A DNA stretch of 64,000 nucleotides, from positions 12,629,081 to 12,693,080 of the forward strand of contig OZ037767.1 in NCBI GenBank assembly GCA_964035545.1. Reading direction: 5' to 3'. This DNA is from Bugula neritina. Lineage: Eukaryota > Bryozoa > Gymnolaemata > Cheilostomatida > Bugulidae. The translations under genes were made by a program, and so were the position numbers. The notes under the pieces were generated by a model. The model did not search any database. It worked only from the letters and a program-made list of their open reading frames with translations, and was not told the DNA's origin. This document shows positions 49,842 to 60,979 of this stretch, piece by piece; position 1 is the stretch's first letter; each line of letters opens with the position of its first letter.

Positions 49842-51333
49842 TTTAGCAATTCCCCAGCAGTTAAAAAGCCAGCTTTGAGTTCTCCTTATGACTGTAACAG
49901 GTACACAGGTGAGGTATTATTACTTATTTAAACTGAGTTACATTGCAAACAGATGCTGAATTGCTCAACAATGGAGAGTCTCCTACGCGATCAGCTTGTA
50001 GGTAGAAGGGAAGACATAATGCATATACCTTACATATTTCCGTTCACTCATGGCTTTCACATCAACTTGTAACATCTTTTCTCGTAAAGTACACAAGTTT
50101 GAAATATAATGAAATGTAAAATTCATGCTCAGCTTTTCAGTAGAGTTTCACAAGTCTATATTTTTTTTGAGTTGGCAGAAGCCAGATATATTAAATAAAG
50201 GTTTGAGTTTTAATTCCTAAATTAATAGCACATGTGTGAACAAATCAAAGCCAGGTGATATCTGATTTAATTTTAAAGGTTCTACGGCTTAAATTACTTG
50301 GCTACTGAAAAACCTAAAAAGTGAACACCAATATGAAATCATATTGATAAAATTTATTAGAATTTTAAGGATCGGTCTGTGAAAAGGCATATAACGAAAA
50401 ATATTGTGTTTCATGGCCATACCACATTGTATAGAGTTGCATTAGTTAAAACTAATTAAAAACTATGCAATCCATGCACTTAAAAGAAGTTACTAATAAA
50501 ACATATGCAGCTATAAAATTAGCATTATTGTAGACTGTAGTTATATAATGCTGTGATATAAGTTTCAATTTTTAACTTGCTAGTAATTTGTGTCCAAGAT
50601 TTATGTTGCAGTTAACACCCAGCTAGATATTCTTTGTTGTCTCACCTCTTATAAATTGAGCTCTATAACTTCAGTTTCCAATAGAAAAATTATTTTACTT
50701 ACTCAGTGTGTAGCTAAACTGAAAACTAAGTGTTCAAAGCTGTCCTTTTCAGAATCACACCAAAGCAGTAATATGTTCTTTGAGAATTAAAGATTTATTT
50801 ATCGCTCTAAAATAAAAATAATTAAATATGCAAACTCCACTAAGACAATAATGGCTTATTCTAGCATGTTCCAGGCACTTTTTTTAATAATTTATTCAGC
50901 CAATTATTATGAGCAGGAAAACCAATAGCTGCCCACAAATTAATACAATCAAATATTAATATAATTTTCTTTGTCAAAGACAATATAAATAATAAATAAA
51001 GATTAAATTTAAAATGTAGAGAGGCAAACCTGAAATGCAAAATCCAGCAATATATAAAAAATATGCATGCTGAGTATGATTGAATTCTTAATTTAGCTTT
51101 TTTGCTGATAATATTCTGCAATTTATCTCACAGCTATAAAAAAACTTAAACTCGAAGTCGAGTTTACATGCACATAATATTATTATGCACACGTTTATAG
51201 ATGGTTCGACTAAGGGTAAGTAGGGTAAGTAGTACTTGGCAGGTCTGTAAGCTATAATAGTTGATAGGTCTGAATGAAACTGATTCATTCGTTAAACTGA
51301 TTACGCGGGCTGTTGCGACATCAGTGATATTGG

Positions 51334-51341
51334 TATATAAA
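51334..51341 (+). promoter_or_regulatory. TATA box of the six-cysteine peptide gene
   Basis: TATATAAA (context GGTATATAAACACC) sits about 30 bp before the inferred transcription start near 51364. It is followed by an exon-like stretch free of ATG and ending in a strong donor at 51519. A sharp TATA promoter is common for tissue-specific peptide genes. The start site is inferred from spacing only. Confidence 0.5.
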
Positions 51342-51363
51342 CACCTAGCACCTTGCAAATAAA

Positions 51364-51518
51364 TTATTAGATACAGATCGAGTGCTTCACAAATCAACGT
51401 TGTATCAGCTCTCAACATTGCAGAAAGAATAAATTTTTTTGGATAAATCAGAGCTTTACCTACTCATACAGTATACTCAGAGTTGCTATACTTTTGTCAT
51501 CAACACAATTATTATCAT
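51364..51518 (+). other. Probable untranslated first exon of the six-cysteine peptide gene
   Basis: From the inferred start to the donor CAT|GTAAGTATAA at 51519 there is no ATG in any frame. The acceptor ATGTTTTAG at 52443 opens the coding exon, and the bases between it and the start codon also lack ATG. Together this makes a clean 5' UTR with one intron of about 925 bp, which contains an ACTC microsatellite close to its acceptor. Confidence 0.5.
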
Positions 51519-52303
51519 GTAAGTATAATCGATTTTCACTAAGATCAGACATTCCTGAAATATACACACACTTAATTAGCTAAACAGATCTTCCCCTTGT
51601 GAAGTTAGGGCTGTCTGAACCCATGGATATAATGACAGTACTGATGGTAGGTGATGTTTAGACTGCTCGTTCATTGTGCTTCAAACTCGACTGCCAATAC
51701 AGTTTCAAAAGAGTACTCTTTTTCTAACATCACTATAAGTAGATTAAATGCTATTTACTAGTGCCATCATAATTTAGGCTGCCTTCTTAAACATTGGCTT
51801 AGAGTAGTTTTTAGGCTTCCAGAATCATTGGGTTCTTGAAGATATGACAGAGATATGACAATTTAGTAGATCCTAAATTTCGTTTAATTCGAAGGCCTCC
51901 TATTTTTTATTACAGTGTTTAGGTTGCTTTTGCACCAATTGAAGCTAAATCAATAATTTATAGAATAATTCATGCAAAAACAGCCGCAATATTCTAGAGA
52001 TGATATGAGCCATATACTGACTCTCGGTAATAAAATAGACTTGAGCCAATACAGGCAAAACTAATCTTAATTTAAATGCACAGTTCAATATGTAAGATAA
52101 AAATAAACAGGCACTGGTTATTTTTCTGATGGTCTTTGCAATGTTACAGTATTATGTTGTTTATTCAATACTTTTGACAAATTTAAAAATATTATGTGAG
52201 AAGTTATGATAAGTTATTTTCTACATAAATCTGTATAAAAGAAAAAAAAGCAGAAACCTCCATTTTACTTTATTATATTTTCAAGCCTTTTTGGCCAATG
52301 CTC

Positions 52304-52401
52304 TATTCACTCACTCACTCACTCACTCACTTACTCACTCACTCACTCACTCACTCACTCACTCACTCACTCACTCACTCACTCACTCACTCACTCACTC
52401 A
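52304..52401. repeat. (ACTC)n microsatellite
   Basis: About 24 ACTC units with a single TTAC interruption, ending some 40 bp before the acceptor of the peptide gene's coding exon. Confidence 0.97.
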
Positions 52402-52471
52402 ACTCATTCAATAATATTCAAACAAATTCCATTTATGTTTTAGATATTGGTCTTCAGGACTTTAGCAGACC

Positions 52472-52744
52472 ATGACTTTCTGTTTGCTCAACATAATTGC
52501 ATTAATAGCCTTATATTCAATCACTTTGAGTGTATTACGGGTGGATGGAAGAACCATACCAACAATCCATTTAAGTGACGTAGAACAGAACCACTGCAAC
52601 AACGAGATGATAGTAAAAGATGGAAGTCGAACTGTAGACTGCTATTTATGTGGCAGAGTAATGGAAAGTCCGTTTATAATGTCCAGATGTTGTGCTAATC
52701 AATTAGAAGTTGTAGCATTTTGCTACCTGTACTTATATGAATAA
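52472..52744 (+). CDS. Small secreted six-cysteine peptide precursor, family not recognised
   Basis: Ninety residues in one exon. An in-frame TAG (52463-52465) precedes the ATG by six bases, so this start is secure for the frame. Residues 1-26 form a signal peptide (MTFCLLNIIALIALYSITLS, then VLRVDG). The rest has six cysteines at 42, 57, 60, 73, 74 and 84, spaced C-x14-C-x2-C-x12-CC-x9-C. This suggests three disulfides and a neuropeptide, hormone or other secreted factor. The core is DCYLCGRVMESPF then SRCC; single basic residues (R53, R62, R72) are the only possible processing sites and no dibasic or amidation site is evident. The upstream TATA box and ATG-free first exon support a real gene, and AATAAA occurs at 53155-53160. 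I do not recognise a named family; toxin-like peptide scaffolds cannot be excluded but nothing points to one. Confidence 0.65.
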   Translation: MTFCLLNIIALIALYSITLSVLRVDGRTIPTIHLSDVEQNHCNNEMIVKDGSRTVDCYLCGRVMESPFIMSRCCANQLEVVAFCYLYLYE

Positions 52745-53160
52745 CAGTGAGAGCACAACTCTCACAAACAATATACTCCATTCCATATTATTTTTTTACA
52801 AGACAACTCTCAATTCTTAGCACACAGCTGTGTCAATTGTTAAGTTATTACTGAATTATATATCTTATTATGTTTTTGGTTCTAGTCAAGGTTAGTGCAA
52901 ATTATTACAATATGTTACATTTGTATGTATTTTTATTATCATCTTCAATTTTGTTCTAATTTTCAATTATATTGTTACGTGTTTAATAATTAGAATACTG
53001 TTTATAGCTCATATTTACTTATTATCAAATGAAAAAGGGAAGGTAATACTGTGTCAGGGATATTAAGATATTCCCATTTTCAAACTGTGCATGTTTTCAA
53101 GGCCTTAGAGCATAGTCCCACTCAATGCATTCCTCTTCACCAGTATTATTCTAAAATAAA

Positions 53161-55114
53161 ATATATTCATAGAAATTATGAAAATAGATGAACCTGCGTT
53201 GTACTGCTCTATAAAAATGTATCTGTCGCATATATCAACATCATAATACTGACAGTACAAATTATACACCACTTAAAATAAGAACTGATTATAAGCAAAT
53301 AAAGTTTAGGTATTTGCTTTAACACACACGCACCTGCACACACCTAATGCATGCAGCATGTTGAAACATCATGTGACAACAACATGTCACATGGCCCTGT
53401 GACATGTTACAAAATCATGTGACAACTTCTAGATTTTATATTTTGTGTTGTTCAATTCCTACTCAGAGCATTCATGTGTAAAAAGGTTGCATAACATCGA
53501 TGAGAATATTATTTAAGTCGATCATTTAGGAAGGTTTTGAGTAGAATTTATCAGCTCTTTCCAAAAACTTTCATCTAAAATATTTCTCAATATGTATTTG
53601 CTGAATTCCAGTAGAGCTCTTTCAGGGGCCAAGGCTAAAGAAGAACTCGGCTATTTATAATTAAGCAAGTTGGTTAAAGCGGTGCGGAGTTGGTGGTCAC
53701 TGAACGCATTGGTTAGAAGTTTAGCTTGAGTTAGGAGTTGGGGTTTGGATTTGGGTCAAAGATTTTTGCAATCAGTTACCCACAACTCTTTGGCGTTGCT
53801 TTTAGCAATGTTCATTGCCTTTACTATTCAAAGCAAGCTACAATGTTAATATAACAGTATATAAGTGTCTAACATTACATTAATATACTGCTACATCCCA
53901 GTTTCCACAATTTGTCTTTTTGTAAATGGAAATATCTAAACTATAAAACATGAATCAATAACCTAATGAATTAATGAAAACCTAATGGAACTGTAGAGAA
54001 TAACATAATAATATACGGTTTTTAGAATATAGAAGATTAACAAAAATTCTCATAAATTGTGCAAAGACTTTGAATTTGACAGTTTGTCATTTTATTCTTC
54101 AAAGATTTTTTACTCTTTTGTCAGTTTATTGATCTAAAATATACTACATAAATATGGAAACACATTTATTACACATTTATATACACAGAATCACATTAAT
54201 CTTCGATATGTGTAAGTTGAAAAACTAAAGTTTCTAAAATTAGTTGGAGTGAGACATTCCATTGTTTAATTGATCAACATCTTGTAGGCTTATGCCTTGA
54301 AGGATAGGCAAGTTGTAATATATAGCTTAATAGAATGTGTTTATATTGCTAAGTTTTAAAACAATATGATAATAATGGCTTCTAGCTTAGATGTCTCATC
54401 GGTTGATTGTTCACTAAAATTTATGTACGTACCTAATACAAATAACAGCTAATCTTACAATTACAACTAGCAACTTAGCTTTTATACAAATACCATGATT
54501 TGATTTTTCTGATACTTAATTTGTTATAAGTGTTTATGATTAAAAACATCAAATGAACTCTGAAAAATTGCATATTCTTACAACACTAACTCAGTTTACA
54601 AGTCAATTAAACTTTTTACTATAATTTATAGAAAACATTTTAAGTACACTATTTTAATGAATTTGAAATCAAAAATATAATTTACAATAATTTACGTAAA
54701 AGATGAATAAACTTGAAAAGATTGAATCTTAAATTTTAGGAATTTTGGCTATTAATGTACTTTTATTTATATAGAAAGATATTAATTATTATGCTTGGTA
54801 TACAATTATAAAGGCCACTAGAAAAATACCATGCTAAAGTCTATAAATAAACAACATGAAGCCTCCAACAATAAAATTTTCAACTTTCAGCTTTCACATT
54901 ATATACACAAACACACTAAATAAAACTTGCATATGAGCTTTTGCAATTGATTATACAAGCTAGGTATATAATCCATGTTTACAGTACATATACATGTATA
55001 CGATAAATACAGTGAGTGTTGTCTCATAATATATTCATAGGTAAATCATTAAACATATTTTATATTCTACTGAAAGATGAAGTCCTTTTTAATTATAGTT
55101 CTAAAGAAGTTAAT
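53161..55114. other. Intergenic, about 2 kb, one foldback element
   Basis: AT-rich sequence after the peptide gene. It contains repeated CATGTGACAAC/ACATGTCACATG motifs at about 53368-53430 and the foldback copy at 53676-53802. No coding or RNA gene is seen. Confidence 0.55.
53676..53802. mobile_element. Foldback element, copy 3
   Basis: The left arm AAAGCGGTGCGGAGTTGGTG, then TCACTGAACGCATTGG, pairs imperfectly with the right arm (ATTGCAATCAGTTACCCACAACTC type, ending GCGTTGCTTT). The interior has GTTAGGAGTTGGGGTTTGG, related to the CCCCAACTCTAAAC block of copies 1 and 2. Confidence 0.55.
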
Positions 55115-55892
55115 CACCGGCTTTCCATGTACCGATCTCAGATCGATCTCGCTGAGATCGATCTGAGCATACCTCTCAGATCGATCGTTTTTCCATGAGA
55201 AGTGTCAGATCGATCTCACGGAGTTGCCTCCTCTTAAGTGAAGAGTACTTTAATAGTATAATTTGTTCACAAATCTGGATGATTAAAGCTGCTGAGGTTA
55301 AAAAACAAGATTGTTGATGTCTAAAAATTAATGGTGCTTGTAAACAATACGCAACAAAGCTTTTAGTGTAAAGTAATATAGCCAATTTAAGATAATCACT
55401 TTTAATTTTTTAGCTCAACAGCTTAAATAAAATTAATAGCTATCTTGCAGATTATTCATAAACTTACAGGATTGTTAAGCTTGAAATTACGCAGCAAATA
55501 ACTAATGAAAGTAAGTTTTACTAGTCATTTAAATTCAATTTAAATGCTCCAATTCTTTGTAATTTCTATGGACTATAATTTTATATAATTGAGTTTTTTT
55601 AATCATAGTACTGAAAGTCAAAGTTTTGGCATCTGAAAATGTGGCTATCGTAATTATTAAGTAATTTGCTTAGTAATTATCAATAAGTTGTCATTTTTAT
55701 CAGCAGACAACATTTTAGCGAACAGTCTTTTTCTACTTCTCAGATCGATCTGGAGTCTTTCCATGGATCGATCTCACTGAGATCGATCTGAGTTCGAGCT
55801 CTACAGACCGACCAGCTCAGAACGACTGAGATCGATCTTTGACATCTTTCCATGGATCGATCTCGCTGAGATCGGTACATGGAAAGCCGGTG
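55115..55892. mobile_element. CACCGG-ended inverted-repeat element with AGATCGATCT subterminal motifs
   Basis: A 778-bp element starting CACCGGCTTTCCATGTACCG and ending with the exact inverse (CGGTACATGGAAAGCCGGTG). AAT occurs on both flanks. Both ends carry clusters of AGATCGATCT and CTCGCTGAGATCGATCTG palindromes, about five on each side, and the middle is ordinary AT-rich DNA. A CAC start, a 3-bp duplication and repeated subterminal motifs resemble CACTA/CMC transposons. No transposase is present. It ends about 185 bp upstream of the first possible DUT ATG. Confidence 0.75.
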
Positions 55893-56075
55893 AATAACTT
55901 TTGTATTGTTTACAACATGTCTCCTTTCCCTCCGCCCTTCTTTCGATTCTATACATCGGGAAATGTGCCGACGTGAATATAAGCATTTTGCAAGGCTATA
56001 AAAGCATGAGGAAACGCTATAACGTTTACTTATTTAAGCAATAATAATATTTAGACAGTTCGACTCTGAGCAATC

Positions 56076-56138
56076 ATGTTGCGATGCTTAGTAAATTTGA
56101 ATTTAATAAATATATCCACCCAATTAGGTCGTTTCTAG
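56076..56138 (+). other. Possible alternative DUT first exon or upstream ORF
   Basis: An upstream ATG at 56076 opens a 20-codon frame (MLRCLVNLNLINISTQLGRF) that stops at TAG 56136, in the same frame as DUT. The TAG also forms an acceptor-like CGTTTCTAG. A donor-like GTAAAT at 56091 would remove 48 bases and join MLRCL to the DUT frame. It could instead be a plain upstream ORF. Confidence 0.3.
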
Positions 56139-56192
56139 GAACTGGCGCGTACTCAGCAGGTGGCTACCCGCGCTTTGATTGATCATTTGGCC

Positions 56193-58259
56193 ATGCAAAA
56201 AGTCGCGCTTAAAACACCCGCTAAAACCTTTGTCAGGTTTTGTAACTCGGGGCTGTTGCACTCTGCAGTTCTTTCAGTTGATGCTCAAATTGTAAACAAA
56301 ATGGCATCAATAAACAAATCGCCTTTAGCTAGTCCGCTGAAACAAGTAACTAACACACTAATGTCCGCATCACCTCAGAAACGGTTTAAATCGGAAAATC
56401 AAAGTGAAATTTCTCGAAACACTGCTTTAAATACAAAATCTCAACCTGTTCTAAGGTTTGCTAAACTGACGGATCAAGCTACCACTCCTACAAGGGGTTC
56501 TAAATATGCTGCCGGTTATGATTTATACAGGTAAACATAAAATATAGAGAACAACCCAGTCTTGCATTCATAGTCGGTATGATAGTCAGTGTGATATTCA
56601 TTATTATTTTTATTGTCACAGTGATGGTCATACTTATACTCATAACTCATAGATGTAGTGGTAGTCATACTCAATCTCATACTCTGTGCTCGCCTAGTCT
56701 TAGTCTTACTGGTGTGATACTGATATTCATAGTCAATGTTATAGTGGGTGTGACTTTGATAGACTTCAGTTGATGATACTCTAACCTCTACTCACACATA
56801 CTCATACTGATAGTGATACTGTGAAACTGGAAATGAAATTGAATGTGATAGTCAGACTCGTAGTGATAGTGATAGTCAAACTCATGCTGAGATCCATAGG
56901 ATAAGGATGGTCGCAGTACTAGTGATAGTCATAATAAAATTGGGAGTTGAACTCAAGTTAGAAGTCTTGTCATACAAGTATTAGTATAATGATCACCATT
57001 GATCAGAGATTAGATCTAAAGTTAGTTCGAATTTAAAAGTTCGACAACAAGTATAACACTGTGAAGTACACTTTCAGTTATGACTTTAAGTAAATACATC
57101 ATTACTGATTTAGATTAGACATTATTCATCATAATTAGTAAAACTGAAAGTTGAGGTAATTACTATTTGACTGAATTAGTAATGCTAACAAGTCCTCTTT
57201 AATTTCAAACTCAATTTGCAATCAACCAGTAAACATGGAATTTTTAGAACTGCAAAAGGTTAGGGAATGAAATTAATAGACCTGTATGTCTGTCTTAAGT
57301 TAGTAAAAACTATTAATTCTATTTTCTAATAATTATCTCACCTTCATGACTCTATGTGTTTCTAGTGCACATGAGTGTGTGATTCCAGCCAGAGGAAAGA
57401 GTTTGATAAAAACAGACATACAAATAGAGCTCCCCTCCGGGTGTTATGGCAGAGTGGCTCCACGCTCTGGTTTGGCTCATAAACACTTCCTGGACGTAGG
57501 CGCCGGTGTCATTGACGAAGATTACAGAGGGAATGTTGGCGTTATTATGTTCAACTTCAACTCTGAGGACTATAAGGTAACTTATTATCATTTTGACTTC
57601 GTTAGTTTACTTCTGAATTTGTTCAAATTCAGTCTGTTTCCCTTTTATTATAATCTTTACAATATCCTATAACTTGCAAGTTGTCATTCACATTCTATAT
57701 AATGATTATAAATTGTCTTTAGTTTTAACTTGTTAACTAATATCCTGAATTGCTAGTGATTATCTCCTAAAAACTCACCTGGGTTTATAGTCGTCATCCC
57801 TTTGAGAAGCCCCTGTTTATAAGCATGCTAAGGATTTATTCATTATTGTGACACAGGAGCAATTATGACTGAATGCTCTTCATAACATTACCAATGGCCA
57901 TTACTGGGATTCAAACCACTAACCTTGTGTTTAATAAGCCAGTGCTCTAACCACTAGACCACGGCTGCTCCTGCTAATGAATATTGTGCAATATATATTG
58001 ATATAATGTAATAATATAATATATTTTTGCTGTACCAATGGCTATAAAGTTTAATAAATGCTGAAGAAGATTATAAAGTAAAGTTACTGCCACAAGTTTC
58101 ACATATTATGTGAGTGTTCTCACTGTGCAGGTGGAGAAGGGAGACAGGGTAGCTCAGCTGATATGCGAAAGAATCTACTACCCTGAACTGCAGGAAGTTG
58201 AATCTCTAACTGATACAGAAAGAGGCTCCGGAGGGTACGGCTCTACCGGTAAAAAATGA
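56193..58259 (+). CDS. DUT: Deoxyuridine 5'-triphosphate nucleotidohydrolase (dUTPase), three exons
   Basis: Converts dUTP to dUMP and pyrophosphate, keeping uracil out of DNA and feeding thymidylate synthesis; the family enzyme is a homotrimer. Exons 56193-56530, 57366-57576, 58131-58259 give 225 residues from the first ATG. All five motifs are present: AAGYDLYSA (about 106-114, split by intron 1), APRSGLA (144-150), [14 protein letters not shown] (158-171, catalytic Asp163), GDRVAQLI (187-194) and [10 protein letters not shown] (214-223). The stacking aromatic of motif 5 is Tyr219 instead of the usual Phe. Two starts are likely, as in vertebrates: Met1 gives a leader rich in basic and hydroxylated residues, compatible with mitochondrial import; Met37 (56301) gives a 189-residue form with SPLK and SPQKRFK, CDK-type and basic motifs of the nuclear isoform kind. 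AATAAA is at 58743. A family A SINE sits in intron 2. Confidence 0.95.
57759..57970 (-). mobile_element. tRNA-derived SINE, family A, copy 3
   Basis: On the minus strand it runs GGAGCAGCCGTGGTCTAGTG, B-box GGTTTGAATCCC, GAAGAGCATTCAGTCATAAT, and tail GACTATAAACCC. The flanks TGCTAGTGA and TGCTAATGA may be the target duplication. It lies in DUT intron 2. Confidence 0.85.
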
Positions 58260-60979
58260 CTAAAATAAAAACCAATTTACAGCCTCATTTTTGGAGTTGC
58301 GTTCTCTATTCAAGTACTTGTATCAGGAATTATACTCCAACTTTCTGGTCATACTATACAATGACATGTTCCTGTGACAGTGGGGGTAGTATTGGTGATT
58401 CTGTGTACAATAGGTAAATAATAGTATGCAATGCCTCGCGGATTTTTTATGTGGTGAGCATAACTCCTATGATTTACTGAATAGCAAAATTTTTAATTCG
58501 TCATTGGGAGGATGTGCTGTAATATTTGCTATAAATTTTAATTTTGAATTTGTGCCGTCTTTTAACTTGTCCTTGTGATACTTTTGTCTCGTTTAGGGAA
58601 TGTGTAAAATATTGTAAATTTTCTGTTGTATAGTAATTCGTTATTTTGCAAAGGTTGAATGTAGTTTAATTTGTAAAGATATACAATTGTAAAGAATTGT
58701 AAATTAGCTCTACACATCTGCCTTGTCATATTATGCTGTGCAATAAATTGTAATTATATTTCTCAACACTGAGTATTCTGATTTTAAGAAAGCAGCAATT
58801 TCATTAGCAAAGGAAATTAAATAACACCAACATACTTATGTAGTTGAAGGAGTAAATAAAAAGATAAACTCACTGATGTTTGTTCATTTTGGTAAGGGGT
58901 GATGCTAGAAGCCAAGTTTTAAGAGTTGTCTACTATTAAGACCTGTGCTGGTAACATTCAGCATGGTGAAAATGACATTTATTATTTTTAGTTTGAATCA
59001 TTACTATAAGCAAGATAACAAAATATTGAATTTTAGGTTTAAACTATTGTGGGGTGTGTAAGAATTTATACTCCCCATGTGATCCCCTTTGTGCCAGTTG
59101 CTGTTATCCTCACTTCTTTGTGAAGAGAATAATAGAAGTTATGCACATTAAACTTCTTCTTGGCCTAAATAACTGCAGCTCAAGAATCATTTATAAGCCT
59201 ACGCTGTAAATCACTTGTTTTACGTCACCTACTTCAAAGATTTTTTCCAGGTTAAGGAGTTGCCTTTTCCACATTGCTCAGTAAATTGGAGTCATTTTTA
59301 AATTAGTTATTTGGTGGTCACAGATGTCATTATTAACAGATAGAGTGGAATTGATAACAAAGAGCAGTGAAAATATTTGGAATTATGATGGAAAGTCAGC
59401 CGCTAAAGAAAATATTATTCAAAATTATTTTGGGTACCCAGTTTGATGATAAAATGTTTGGAATATTATTTCATTTCAAAACAGATAGAAGTATAATTTA
59501 TACTGATATTTTGACCAAGATTATATATTATATTATATTAATTACATCATACCAGGCGATAGTATAACATACTATAATTATATACTTGTTATATTATATA
59601 ACATATTACATAATATAGTATATAACAGTATCACACTAATATATTATAATTATGGCATACCAACTGGCTAGTAATATATACATAGCATATTATATTACGT
59701 GTTTAAATTATTAGACACTATAATATGCTTTATTATGGGAGCAGCCGTGGTCTAGGGGTTAGAGCGTTTGCCTAGTAAGCACGAAGTTATGGGTTGGAGC
59801 CCGGACAAAGGCCATTGGTGATGTTAGGGAGAGTATCCAGTCATAATTGCTCCTGTGTCACATATGAATAAGTCCTAAGCTTGCTTTAACAAAAACCTTT
59901 TCCGTCAGGGGTTCTCACAGGGATAGTGACTATAAACTTTCGTGAGTTATAATATGATCTATTATGGTTCAGAGAAATAACTGGTCTTTATCAAAAACTA
60001 ATTGGTAGTAATCCAGAGTTTTGGAACAAAACAAAACTTTATTTCAGTAAAATAAATCATTTTAATGATCTACACTTTTCATAATTAGATGAAATATAAT
60101 ATTTATAACAAGAAGCTACATGTACATGTAAATGCTAGTAACTTTCCAATAACCGTTACTGAATGAAAGGAGTTTTTCAACATGCAATTATTGTATCTAT
60201 GACAAAAGTTTACTTTTAGAATTCAACTCATATGTTACGTTATTTAGAAAAATTCTAAATGGCAAATTACATTTACTGCTGTTTCCACATTCGCTGCTGC
60301 TACAGCAGCATATCCAGGAGCTTGTTACATAACCCAATAGTGATTAAACAGCGAGAGAGAGGACTTTGAATAGCAAACCTGTCTTTGAACCATATTGATT
60401 TGAAATACATTCACTTTTCTTGTTTTGTTTCAAGCTGAGTTGTAATCATATCATGCCATTTCCCATTACTCACTTTTATAATGAACTCTTCAAGTTGTAT
60501 ATTTTATTCATTTACTAGCGTATAATTACACTCTAAAGAACTAAAGAAATAATTACATCTCTGCTATATTCTAATATCTGTTTTACAATTATTATATCAT
60601 TCATCGTGTGTCTTCAAAGAATGTCCCTACAAGCAGCTATATCTGATCAATGATGTTCAACATAACAGTTATTATATAACACACTGGCCATCAATCACTG
60701 CACAGTCACTTAGATGCAGGTATATCCAAAGAGTAACATAAAATAATATTTGTTGCAACCTTGTAGGCGATAACCTGCAGCCCTACCAATGTTCTTAAAG
60801 GAACCTACACAACGAAAGTCTTTATTCGAAAATAAGTGACATTAATTAAAAAAATATAAAGAAAGTGCCAGTTTATGAGTATTTTTAATCTTTTAACTTG
60901 AATTTAGTAGGCAGTGTCGTATACATGAAGCGAAATCCTTCCCAAGCGACATCCTCTCTACGCCATATAGTTTTACTTA
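58260..60979. other. DUT 3' UTR and convergent intergenic region
   Basis: The DUT 3' UTR probably ends after AATAAA at 58743. About 2.2 kb of AT-rich sequence separates it from the end of the homeobox gene on the other strand, including one SINE (59739-59947) and TATAATATAT-rich sequence at 59520-59700. No further gene is seen. Confidence 0.6.
59739..59947 (+). mobile_element. tRNA-derived SINE, family A, copy 4, with about 20-bp target duplication
   Basis: Best preserved copy: GAGCAGCCGTGGTCTAGGGG then TTAGAGCGTTTGCC (A-box region), GGGTTGGAGCCC (B-box), GATGTTAGGGAGAGTATCCA, then CACAGGGATAGTGACTATAA. The flanks TATAATATGCTTTATTATGG (59719-59738) and TATAATATGATCTATTATGG (59948-59967) match at 18 of 20 positions. 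Confidence 0.9.

Larger units (their letters stand above)
43345..51333. other. WDR49 3' end followed by about 7.7 kb with no recognised gene
   Basis: The WDR49 3' UTR probably ends near the AATAAA at 43576. Beyond it the sequence is AT-rich, without a protein-like frame longer than about 75 residues. It holds an A-run followed by a TA microsatellite (45727-45812), SINE copies at 47138-47245 and 49137-49355, and a foldback element at 49748-49841. Nothing else could be supported. Confidence 0.6.
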
